Part shown: piece after piece, positions 8,120-15,086 of the stretch
How the letters are laid out: every line of letters begins with the position of its first letter
Position numbering within the stretch: the stretch's first letter is position 1
NCBI GenBank assembly: GCA_011051475.1
Contig: DRLE01000007.1
Location: forward strand, 1 to 35,247
Reading direction: 5' to 3'
From: Gammaproteobacteria bacterium
GTDB lineage: Bacteria > Pseudomonadota > Gammaproteobacteria > SZUA-229
DNA length: 35,247 bases
Notes under the pieces: generated by a model
What the model was told of the DNA's origin: nothing
The model's database searches: none
What the model saw: only the letters and a program-made list of their open reading frames with translations
Translations under genes and position numbers: made by a program

Positions 8120-9253
8120 TTATTTCGCGATAAGACGACGGTTGGTGCTAATCGACATCAGTATGCCAAAACCCGCCATCAGGGTCACCATGGAGGTGCC
8201 ACCGTAACTGACCAGCGGCAGCGGCACACCCACCACCGGCAGGATACCTGAAACCATGCCGACATTGACAAATAAATACACAAAAAAGGTCATGCTAAGG
8301 CTGCCGGCAAGCAGGCGCCCGAAACTGTCCTTTGCCCTGGCGGCAATATAAAGCCCGCGAATAATAATAAAGGCATAGATTGAAAGCAGCACGATCTCGC
8401 CCATCAGGCCGAACTCTTCGGCAAACACAGCAAAAATAAAGTCAGTGGTGCGCTCAGGCAGAAAATCGAGCTGCGACTGCGTGCCATTGAACCAGCCCTT
8501 GCCATACAGGCCACCGGAGCCAATGGCAATCATCGACTGGATAATATGGTAGCCCGAACCCAGCGGATCACTCTCGGGATCAAGCAGGGTAAGCACGCGC
8601 TGTTTCTGGTAATCGTGCATAAACTGCCAGAGCACCGGTATCATCGCCAGCATGGCAAACAGCGCACCGAACAGGATACGCCAGCGCAGACCGCCGAAAA
8701 AGATCACAAAAAAACCGGCGGCGGCCACCAGCAGTGCCGTTCCCAGATCCGGCTGTTTGGCAATAAGCAGGGTTGGCAACACCACCAGCCCCAGCGATAT
8801 CAGCAGGGCGGACAGCTTGGGCGGATAGTGTTTCTCACTGAGATACCAGGCCAGCATCAGCGGCGTCACCAGTTTCATCATTTCCGAGGGCTGAAAACGG
8901 ACGACATACAGGTTGAGCCAGCGCTGCGCGCCCTTGCCGACATCGCCCACCACCAGCACCAGCACCAGCAGGATAATACCGAGGGCGAAAAACCAGGGCG
9001 CCCACAGATAGAGCTGGTGCTGGGGAATCTGCGCCACGAAGAACATCACCAGCAGCGCAATCGACAGGCGCACCACCTGGCGCTGAACGATTTCCATGGA
9101 ACCGTCGGACGCGCTGTACAGGATGCCCAGGCCGGCAGCCATCAGCAGCAGCAGACCCGCCAGCAATACCGGATCGATATGCAGCGACTGCAGGATCCGC
9201 GAGGTGCGGCTCTGGTAGTCCGTATCGAAAAATTGTGAATTATTTGCGGGCAT
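8120..9253 (-). CDS. rodA: Rod-shape-determining peptidoglycan polymerase RodA
   Basis: 377 residues and about ten membrane segments. A SEDS-family glycosyltransferase that polymerises lipid II during side-wall elongation with its partner PBP2. Visible family signatures include PDLGTALL, SGLYGKGW-like GGLYGKGW followed by FLPERTTDFIFAVFAEEFG, and GVPLPLVSYGGTSM near the C-terminus. Length is that of the family (370 in E. coli). Its start overlaps the end of mrdA by 14 bp, showing coupling to its partner gene. A short hydrophilic N-terminal tail precedes the first helix. Confidence 0.97.
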   Translation of the reverse strand: MPANNSQFFDTDYQSRTSRILQSLHIDPVLLAGLLLLMAAGLGILYSASDGSMEIVQRQVVRLSIALLVMFFVAQIPQHQLYLWAPWFFALGIILLVLVLVVGDVGKGAQRWLNLYVVRFQPSEMMKLVTPLMLAWYLSEKHYPPKLSALLISLGLVVLPTLLIAKQPDLGTALLVAAAGFFVIFFGGLRWRILFGALFAMLAMIPVLWQFMHDYQKQRVLTLLDPESDPLGSGYHIIQSMIAIGSGGLYGKGWFNGTQSQLDFLPERTTDFIFAVFAEEFGLMGEIVLLSIYAFIIIRGLYIAARAKDSFGRLLAGSLSMTFFVYLFVNVGMVSGILPVVGVPLPLVSYGGTSMVTLMAGFGILMSISTNRRLIAK

Positions 9254-11129
9254 GTTTTTTACGTTTTGATTTCAGTTTTTCCGGTGTGTATTTTTCCATA
9301 TAGCGCTGAATCAGCTTTTTGGCGATCGGCGCCATGGCGCTGCCATGCTCCCCGTTTTCCGCCACTACGGCAACCGCCAGCACCGGGTCTTCCACCGGGC
9401 CAAAGCCGATAAACAGGCCGTGGTCGCGCAGTTTTCTGGCAATGGTTTCCGCATCATACTCCTCGTCCTGGGCAATGCCGAAAACCTGGGCGGTACCGGT
9501 CTTGCCCGCCATTTTAAACTTCATACCCCAGCCGGTGGCGCGAGCGGTGCCCCAGGTGCCATGCACAACCTTTTCCATGGCATGAAAAACAGCATCCCAG
9601 TGGCGTTCGCGGCGAAGTTCGATCTGGGTCTTTGACGGCTCACGCGTTTTAATACTGCCGTCCTCCGCCATATGTACCTCACGCAGCAGACGCGGCACAA
9701 CTCTCTCGCCTCGCCCGGCCAGGGTAGCTGTTGCCTCCGCCAGCTGTAGCGGTGTGGTCAGCATATACCCCTGACCGATGCCGGCAATAAGGGTTTCACC
9801 CGGATACCAGATTTTTCCATGTATGCGCTTTTTCCATTCGGTAGAAGGCACCAGGCCACGGCGCTCACCCAGCAGATCGATACCGGTTCTTTCACCAAAA
9901 CCGAACTGGGCGAGAAAGTCGTGCATCTGGTCAATACCCATGCGATAGGCCAGCTCATAAAAATACACATCACAGGACTGCTCGATGGATTTGGTGAAAT
10001 CGACCATACCATGGCCGGTCTTCTTCCAGTCACGGTACTTGCGTTTGGTCTCATCACCGGGCAGCAGATAGTGTCCTCGGCATAATATAGATTCTCGTAT
10101 GCCAAAGCGGCGTTTCTCGATACCGGCCAGCGCAATAAACGGCTTGAAGGTTGACCCCGGCGGGTACTGTCCGAACAGGGCGCGGTTAAACAGCGGTTTG
10201 TCGATACCATGCTGCAACTCGTTGTATTTTTTATGGCTAATGCCATGCACAAACATATTGGGGTCGTAGCCGGGCTTGCTGACAAACACCACGACCGCGC
10301 CGGTATGCGGTTCAATGGCAATGACCGCCCCGGCAAACTCACCCAGCGCCTCCTCGGCAATATGCTGCAATTCAATATCGAGATTCAGTACCAGATCATT
10401 GCCAGGCACCGGCGGCACCTTTTCGATGACGCGCAATATCCGCCCCTGGGCATTGACCTCAACCTTCTGCTGGCCAACCTTGCCATGCAGTTCGGCCTCA
10501 TAGTATTTTTCCAGTCCGGTCTTGCCAATATAATTGGTGCCCCGGTAATTACCCTCGTCAATCACCGTCAGATCTTTTGCGTTAATACGCCCCACATAAC
10601 CGATAACATGGGCGGTGCTCTCACCCTGCGGATAGAACCGGGTCAGGCGCGCATTGACGTCGACCCCTGGAAAACGGTAGTGATTGACCGCCAGCTTTGC
10701 CACCTCCTCCTCGTTCAGACGGGTGCGCAGGGAAATTCGCTGAAAAGAGCGGTGCACCTTGAGCTGCTCCTTAAAGCGTTTGATATCACTCTCTGTCAGC
10801 GTGACCAGCTCTGCCAGACCCTTGAGAGTCGCATCCATATCCTCAACCTGCTCGGGTATGACCTCCAGGTGAAAAGTCGGCTTGTTTTCCGCCAGAATAA
10901 CGCCGTTACGGTCGTAAATCAGGCCCCGGGTCGGTGGCAGCTCCATCAGGCGAATGCGGTTGTTTTCCGACAGATCGGCAAAATGATCATGATCGACAAT
11001 CTGCAACCAGGCCAGACGCGTAAGCAGCACCCCGATAAGCAACAGGCAGATCAGGGCGGCGACAATCGCGCGAAACCTGAAAATACCCGTTTCATAGGAA
11101 TGGTCGGAAACATGGGACCGGTATGGCAT
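9240..11129 (-). CDS. mrdA: Penicillin-binding protein 2 (elongasome transpeptidase)
   Basis: 629 residues. A single N-terminal membrane anchor at about 20-40 (AIVAALICLLLIGVLL), a PBP dimerisation domain (from about 65, PPTRGLIYDRNG), then the transpeptidase domain. Active-site motifs: S326-T-F-K329, S385-C-D387 and K543-T-G545. It cross-links glycan made by RodA during cell elongation. Length is close to the 633 of E. coli. It heads the minus-strand cluster mrdA-rodA-mltB-rlpA-dacA; I see no good ribosome site before the ATG at 11129. The 280 bp upstream, shared with the divergent adk gene, should hold its promoter. Confidence 0.97.
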   Translation of the reverse strand: MPYRSHVSDHSYETGIFRFRAIVAALICLLLIGVLLTRLAWLQIVDHDHFADLSENNRIRLMELPPTRGLIYDRNGVILAENKPTFHLEVIPEQVEDMDATLKGLAELVTLTESDIKRFKEQLKVHRSFQRISLRTRLNEEEVAKLAVNHYRFPGVDVNARLTRFYPQGESTAHVIGYVGRINAKDLTVIDEGNYRGTNYIGKTGLEKYYEAELHGKVGQQKVEVNAQGRILRVIEKVPPVPGNDLVLNLDIELQHIAEEALGEFAGAVIAIEPHTGAVVVFVSKPGYDPNMFVHGISHKKYNELQHGIDKPLFNRALFGQYPPGSTFKPFIALAGIEKRRFGIRESILCRGHYLLPGDETKRKYRDWKKTGHGMVDFTKSIEQSCDVYFYELAYRMGIDQMHDFLAQFGFGERTGIDLLGERRGLVPSTEWKKRIHGKIWYPGETLIAGIGQGYMLTTPLQLAEATATLAGRGERVVPRLLREVHMAEDGSIKTREPSKTQIELRRERHWDAVFHAMEKVVHGTWGTARATGWGMKFKMAGKTGTAQVFGIAQDEEYDAETIARKLRDHGLFIGFGPVEDPVLAVAVVAENGEHGSAMAPIAKKLIQRYMEKYTPEKLKSKRKKHARK

Positions 11130-11186
11130 AGAATAAAAAAACAGCTGAAGCGGAAGGTTGTCGTTATTATTTTGTTATAGACAGCT

Positions 11187-11218
11187 TTTTGACGCATTTG
11201 TCACAAAAAACGTCAAAA
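11187..11218. promoter_or_regulatory. Inverted repeat in the mrdA/adk divergent region
   Basis: TTTTGACG (11187-11194) and CGTCAAAA (11211-11218) form 8-base arms 16 bases apart in the AT-rich 280-bp region between the divergent mrdA and adk. A perfect TATAAT lies on the minus strand at 11243-11238, but no acceptable -35 sits 17 bases from it. It could be an operator for a dimeric regulator or chance. Apart from this I see no clear promoter pair and no credible gene in 11130-11409. Confidence 0.3.
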
Positions 11219-11409
11219 TAACAGAAATATCGGCACAATTATATAGTGTTTACGGCAAATCAGGCTCGACAATTTCTCAACAATCGATAGAATCGCTGAT
11301 AACAGATAAAAGGAAGGCGAGGCGCGCCAGTGAGAAGGCCGCACTCACGCCATATTATTCTTCTAAGTCACTGAAATAACAAAAATTAGCAGGTGACAGG
11401 ATACTAACT

Positions 11410-12513
11410 ATGAAATTAATCCTGATAGGGGCACCCGGTTCAGGCAAGGGCACGCAGGCCAAGTACCTGACCGAGAAATATCATATTCCGCAAATTTCCA
11501 CCGGCGACCTGCTACGCGCCGCTGTTGCTGCGCAGACCCCTTTAGGCCGGCAGGCAAAAACCATTATGGACGCCGGCCAGCTGGTGCCCAATGATATCGT
11601 TATCGGCATGATCCGCGAGCGGATTATCCGTCCGGATGCCGAGCAGGGATTCATTCTGGATGGTTTCCCGCGTAACCTGGCCCAGGCGCGCGCCCTTGAT
11701 GAAATTCTTGATATTCTCGGCCGGCCGATCGATGCCGTGCTGCAATTTGATGTTGATGTTGAACAGCTGATACAGCGCATGACCGGCCGCCTTACCTGTC
11801 TGTCCTGTGGTGCCCTGTTCAATCTGTTCACCAAGCCGCCTGCCATCGACGACAAGTGCGACGAGTGCGGCGGCCACCTGCATGCCCGTAGCGATGACAA
11901 TGAGGAAACCATCGAAAGACGTCTGCAGATTTTCGAATCGCTGACACAACCGGTCAGCGATTATTACAAGCAGAAAGGTATTTTGCGTATTGTCGAGGCC
12001 CATGGTGATGTCGAAGAGGTGACCAAGCGGGTCAAATCCGCCCTGCGCGGCCTGCGTCCGAAGCGCACCCCGGCCAAACCCATGCTGGCGCCAGCCGCAG
12101 CACCGAAAAAAGCCAAACCGGCGGTTACCCACACCCGGGTTGAAAAACCCCAGCCCAAACTGCGTCCACGCAAGAAAATCAAAACGCCCAGCGGCAATAC
12201 CACGGTTAAAAAACTGGATATAAAAAAGGAACTGCCGGAAGTCATCCGCAAGAAAGCGATTACCGCCGAGGCCACGCGCAAGGCCAAAGCGGAAAAGGAA
12301 GCCGAAAAGAAAAAACAGGAAGAGCTGAAGCAGGAGCAGGAACTCGATCGCCAGTTAAAGGCTATTCAGGCCGAACTGGAACAAACCCGCGCCCAGCTAA
12401 AGGCCGCTGCCGATGCCGAAAAAGCCCTGCTGCAGGCGGAAAAAGACAAGGACGCAGCGCTGAAAAAAGCGCTGCATGATGAAACCGAGAAGCTCAAAAA
12501 GAGCAAAAAATAA
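11410..12513 (+). CDS. adk: Adenylate kinase with zinc-type lid and long Lys/Glu-rich C-terminal extension
   Basis: 367 residues, far longer than the usual 215-220. Residues 1 to about 213 are a complete adenylate kinase (ATP + AMP = 2 ADP): P-loop GAPGSGKGT at 7-15, STGDLLR at 30-36, DGFPRN at 84-89, and the lid. The lid has four cysteines, C130, C133, C150 and C153, as in zinc-binding kinases. From about 214 a 154-residue extension follows: first a Lys/Pro/Ala-rich stretch (PAKPMLAPAAAPKKAKPA), then a Lys/Glu/Ala/Gln-rich segment from about 285 with strong coiled-coil character, ending KKSKK. The extension is in frame with no stop or frameshift sign. The start has AGGTGACAGGA upstream. Convergent with the thioredoxin gene. 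Confidence 0.95.
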   Translation: MKLILIGAPGSGKGTQAKYLTEKYHIPQISTGDLLRAAVAAQTPLGRQAKTIMDAGQLVPNDIVIGMIRERIIRPDAEQGFILDGFPRNLAQARALDEILDILGRPIDAVLQFDVDVEQLIQRMTGRLTCLSCGALFNLFTKPPAIDDKCDECGGHLHARSDDNEETIERRLQIFESLTQPVSDYYKQKGILRIVEAHGDVEEVTKRVKSALRGLRPKRTPAKPMLAPAAAPKKAKPAVTHTRVEKPQPKLRPRKKIKTPSGNTTVKKLDIKKELPEVIRKKAITAEATRKAKAEKEAEKKKQEELKQEQELDRQLKAIQAELEQTRAQLKAAADAEKALLQAEKDKDAALKKALHDETEKLKKSKK

Positions 12514-12739
12514 AAGCGTTTTAGGCCGCAAATAACGCAAAGACGTGAATTATTTTATCCGCAAATGAACGCGAATAAACGCAAATGTTAGAGCAGATGC
12601 TGTGCCTGTATTCTGTAAACCAGCGTAGCAGGCATGATCTGCCAGCAACGGCTACGCCTTATGCCGGCCTACACAAACACCCGCGTTCAGGAAACATTAT
12701 TTGCGTTTATTTGCGTCCTTTGCGGCCAAAAACGCTTTT
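12512..12739. repeat. Composite hairpin, CGCAAA family (copy 3) with nested GTAGGCCGG repeat
   Basis: Fills the space between the convergent adk and thioredoxin genes. The outer arms 12512-12532 and 12719-12739 are 21 bases with one mismatch (AAAAGCGTTTTnGGCCGCAAA). Further CGCAAA words continue inward on both sides, including GCGAATAAACGCAAATGTT and its imperfect inverse near 12689-12711. The centre holds an unrelated repeat that reads on the minus strand GTGTAGGCCGGCATAAGGCG (from 12674), a relative of sequences inside copies 5 and 7. The left arm overlaps the adk stop. Confidence 0.82.
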
Positions 12740-12745
12740 AAAAAA

Positions 12746-13126
12746 CTAGGCCTGTTCCTGCGCCTTGGCCTGCTGCTCGGCCACTTCCTTGCGTACCTGG
12801 TCCATATCCAGCTCACGGGTCTTGCCGATAACTTCTTCCAGCGCGCTTTCCGGCAGCATGCCGGCCTGGGAGAAAATGGCGATCTGGTCACGGAATATCA
12901 TCAGGGTGGGGATGGAGCGGATCTGGAAACCGGCGGCCAGCTCCTGCTCTTCCTCGGTGTTGACCTTGGCAAAAACTATGTCGTCATGTTTTTCGGAAAC
13001 CGCTTCATAAATCGGGGCAAAGGACTTGCACGGGCCACACCAGGGTGCCCAGAAATCGATAATGACAATATCATTGTTCTCGATCGTGTCCTGTAACGTA
13101 TCTTTGGTAATCTCTACTGTTGCCAT
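12746..13126 (-). CDS. trxA: Thioredoxin with short C-terminal extension
   Basis: 126 residues. Classic thioredoxin fold with active site W-C30-G-P-C33 in DFWAPWCGPCK and the cis-proline in IRSIPTLMIF. It reduces protein disulfides in the cytoplasm using electrons from thioredoxin reductase. No signal peptide. The core ends near residue 108; an extra charged tail of about 18 residues (MDQVRKEVAEQQAKAQEQA) is predicted helical and is not present in standard TrxA. AAGG lies 8 bases before the ATG. It is downstream of the cytochrome c peroxidase gene but separated by an intrinsic terminator only about 30 bp before its start, so its own promoter is not obvious. Confidence 0.93.
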   Translation of the reverse strand: MATVEITKDTLQDTIENNDIVIIDFWAPWCGPCKSFAPIYEAVSEKHDDIVFAKVNTEEEQELAAGFQIRSIPTLMIFRDQIAIFSQAGMLPESALEEVIGKTRELDMDQVRKEVAEQQAKAQEQA

Positions 13127-13157
13127 AATGCTAACCTTGCCCTTGCGGGTCTCTGAA

Positions 13158-13188
13158 ATAAAAAAAGGGGAGCCGTTTCCGGCTCCCC
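13158..13188 (-). terminator. Intrinsic terminator of the peroxidase gene
   Basis: On the minus strand a perfect 9-bp GC-rich stem (GGGGAGCCG/CGGCTCCCC, 13188-13180 with 13175-13167) with a 4-base GAAA loop is followed by TTTTTTTAT (13166-13158). It lies 84 bp after the cytochrome c peroxidase stop. It is the only textbook Rho-independent terminator I find in the window. Confidence 0.93.
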
Positions 13189-13271
13189 GTTATTTTACCC
13201 CATCCTTTGCAGGATTATCCTTTAATATTAGAAGGGGCTTATATTTATCCTCTTCCCTGCCTGTCTCAGAA

Positions 13272-14312
13272 CTACTCCCTGGCGCCTACCAGGCTGGTAC
13301 CGGCGGTGGCCGGCAGGCGAGGCATGGTGATTTCAGGATATGGACCGGTCAGGGCGCCGAGAAATGCCACGATGTCGGCCACCTGTTTATCACTTAAGTC
13401 CTTGTTCAGCTGGGTTTTAGCCATAACGCGAACCGCCTCAGACAGATCATTGACCGAGCCATTATGGAAGTACGGCGCAGTATCGGTAATATTACGCAGT
13501 GTCGGTACGCGGAACTTATGCGCATCGGCAGCCTTGCCGGTGGCTTCCTGGCGACCCTTGTCGGCCATCAGGTCATACTGTTTGCTGTACTTGTTATCCG
13601 TAAAGGTCGGGAAGGTGGCGTAAAAGCCCTGGCCAACCGGCATTTTCGGACCACTGAAGTTCGCGCCGGAATGGCATGAGTTACAGCCAACCTCGGCAAA
13701 GGTTTTCATGCCCTGAACCTGCTGCGCAGTCATGGCTTTTTTATCGCCTTTGACATAGCGGTCATACGCACTGTTCGGCGTAATCAGGGTACGCTCGAAG
13801 GCGGCAATCGCCTTGGCCGTATTCTCGATAGTCATGGAATCCTTGCCAAAAGCTTTCTCAAAGGAAGCCTGATAGCCGGGAATGGCGCGAATTTTGGCCA
13901 TAACATGGTCATGATTAGGCGCACCCATTTCAACCGGGTTGGTCATCGGGCCCTTGGCCTGGTCTTCCAGCAAATTGACGCGACCGTCCCAGAACTGCAC
14001 GGAATAGAACGCTGCATTCCAGACGCTCGGCGCGCTGCGACCACCGGTTTTGCCATTAACGCCCATGGAAACCGGGCGGCTGTCATCACCACCTTCCATT
14101 ACATTGTGACAGGAATTACAGGAAACGGTGCCGGTGGAGGACAGGCGTGGATCCATATACAGCATTTTACCCAGCTCGACCTTGGCCGGCGTGGTTGGGT
14201 TGTCTTTCGGTGCCGGCGCGACCTCGGGCAGAGCTTCCCAGGCGGCCTGTACGGGAGCGGCAGTGATGCCGAGTAAAGTCAGTGTCAGAGCAGAAAGCAG
14301 GCTTTTTTTCAT
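13272..14312 (-). CDS. ccp: Di-haem cytochrome c peroxidase (MauG/CcpA family)
   Basis: 346 residues with a signal peptide (1 to about 23, ending PVQA-A). Two c-type haem sites: C65-N-S-C68-H69 and C210-N-S-C213-H214. The two-domain arrangement and motifs GRSAPSVWNAAF, QFWDGRV and FRVPTLRNI are those of bacterial di-haem peroxidases, which reduce H2O2 in the periplasm using electrons from small cytochromes or azurin. A related MauG-like activity cannot be excluded. It has a promoter with an overlapping palindromic operator upstream and a terminator downstream, so it appears to be a single-gene transcription unit. The protein lacks extra C-terminal domains. Confidence 0.95.
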   Translation of the reverse strand: MKKSLLSALTLTLLGITAAPVQAAWEALPEVAPAPKDNPTTPAKVELGKMLYMDPRLSSTGTVSCNSCHNVMEGGDDSRPVSMGVNGKTGGRSAPSVWNAAFYSVQFWDGRVNLLEDQAKGPMTNPVEMGAPNHDHVMAKIRAIPGYQASFEKAFGKDSMTIENTAKAIAAFERTLITPNSAYDRYVKGDKKAMTAQQVQGMKTFAEVGCNSCHSGANFSGPKMPVGQGFYATFPTFTDNKYSKQYDLMADKGRQEATGKAADAHKFRVPTLRNITDTAPYFHNGSVNDLSEAVRVMAKTQLNKDLSDKQVADIVAFLGALTGPYPEITMPRLPATAGTSLVGARE

Positions 14313-14337
14313 TGCAGAAACCTCATCGTTGTTGCGA

Positions 14338-14360
14338 ATTATTAGAATGATTCCAATAAT
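14338..14360. promoter_or_regulatory. 23-bp palindromic operator, Fur/PerR-like 7-1-7 layout
   Basis: ATTATTAGAAT-G-ATTCCAATAAT: 11-base arms around a central G with one mismatched pair. The inner 15 bases (TTAGAAT-G-ATTCCAA) have the 7-1-7 form of Fur-superfamily boxes (PerR-type consensus TTATAATnATTATAA). It overlaps the -10 of the peroxidase promoter and ends 25 bp before the ATG, a position suited to repression. The regulator identity is inferred only. Confidence 0.6.
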
Positions 14361-14384
14361 ACAGTATGATCCTGTTCAGCACAA
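14356..14384 (-). promoter_or_regulatory. Sigma-70 promoter of the peroxidase gene
   Basis: On the minus strand, -35 TTGTGC (14384-14379), a 17-base spacer and -10 TATTAT (14361-14356). The predicted start point is about 14349, within the palindrome, leaving a leader of roughly 37 nt with GAGG before the ATG. Confidence 0.6.
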
Positions 14385-14402
14385 GTTTTTTATGCCGTTT
14401 TG

Positions 14403-14921
14403 TCAGAAGCTGACCTGGAACAGAATTTCAGGGTAGGTGTTTGAACAATCCACAAACAGGTCACAATCGGCATATTTTTCATAAACCACGCCACCGCCAA
14501 TATAAACGCCGCCGCTACTTGAAAAATAGAGCCCTGCACGACCACCATAGGAATTATAATCATCATAGATGTCGCTACTGATAAAAGTACGCCGGTAGAA
14601 GGCACCAAGGTACGGCTTGAGGGTCTTCGGCTGGGTAAACACGTAACGAACCTGCGGGCTGATCTTGGTAATGGCCGGGTCACCGGAAAACCAGTACTGC
14701 GCATCGATACCCAGCTCCAGGCCTTTCACCACATAATAGCCAACGCCCAGACCGAGAATAATATAGTTATCATTAAAGGCTGAACCGGAACCGGCAACCA
14801 CACCCACGCTGGTAGAGCCTCTGGAAAAAGCGGTACTGACGCCACCGGTGCCGATACCGACGGCCTGAGCCGCTGTCACAAACAGGGAAAAGGCAAAAAC
14901 GGCTAGCATTCTTTTTATCAT
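14403..14921 (-). CDS. Small outer-membrane beta-barrel protein
   Basis: 172 residues from ATG at 14921, chosen because GGAG lies 6 bases upstream and a signal peptide follows at once (MIKRMLAVFAFSLFVTAAQA); the open frame runs to 14963. The mature part alternates polar and hydrophobic residues with many Gly, Tyr and Ser, as in eight-stranded barrels, and ends in the aromatic signature ...ILFQVSF required for Bam-mediated insertion. Two Cys near the C-terminus (CDLFVDC) could form a loop disulfide. No enzymatic motif is recognised. It lies between the ABC exporter and peroxidase genes, separated from the former by a hairpin repeat. Confidence 0.8.
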   Translation of the reverse strand: MIKRMLAVFAFSLFVTAAQAVGIGTGGVSTAFSRGSTSVGVVAGSGSAFNDNYIILGLGVGYYVVKGLELGIDAQYWFSGDPAITKISPQVRYVFTQPKTLKPYLGAFYRRTFISSDIYDDYNSYGGRAGLYFSSSGGVYIGGGVVYEKYADCDLFVDCSNTYPEILFQVSF

Positions 14922-14973
14922 GGCATGCTCCATGGCTGGTTCAGGAAAACCGCAATTTAACACAAGGAGGTAA

Positions 14974-15078
14974 GAAAAACTTTTTCAGTCCGCGAAGAAC
15001 GCAAAGAACGCGAATAAAGCAGAAAAGACATGGCGTTTTTGCGTCTTTGGCGCTCTTCGCGGACCGAAAGTGTTTTTC
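14974..15078. repeat. Iterated-word hairpin, CGCAAA family (copy 4)
   Basis: Between the ABC exporter (stop at 15087) and the small barrel gene. The arms start GAAAAAC at 14974 and end in its complement at 15078; both contain GTCCGCGAAGA(A/G)CGC and an iterated AAAGAACGC/AAAGACGC word. Arms of about 38 bases with a few mismatches and a 1-base shift. No T-run. Confidence 0.82.
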
Positions 15079-15086
15079 CCTGAAAA

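Noticed and set aside
10209..11180. Long ORF (323 codons) antisense to mrdA
   Set aside because: It mirrors the strongly supported PBP2 frame, with a composition typical of antisense frames.
11158..11379. 73-residue plus-strand ORF upstream of adk
   Set aside because: AT-rich low-complexity translation, no ribosome site, no recognisable family, and it covers the region that must hold two promoters.
1875..15078. Strand polarity of wobble-compatible mismatches in the hairpin arms
   Set aside because: Copies at 4813 and 17873 fit pairing on the transcribed strand perfectly, but the copy at 1875 fits only one of three and the copy at 14974 two of three, so the pattern is not reliable by eye.
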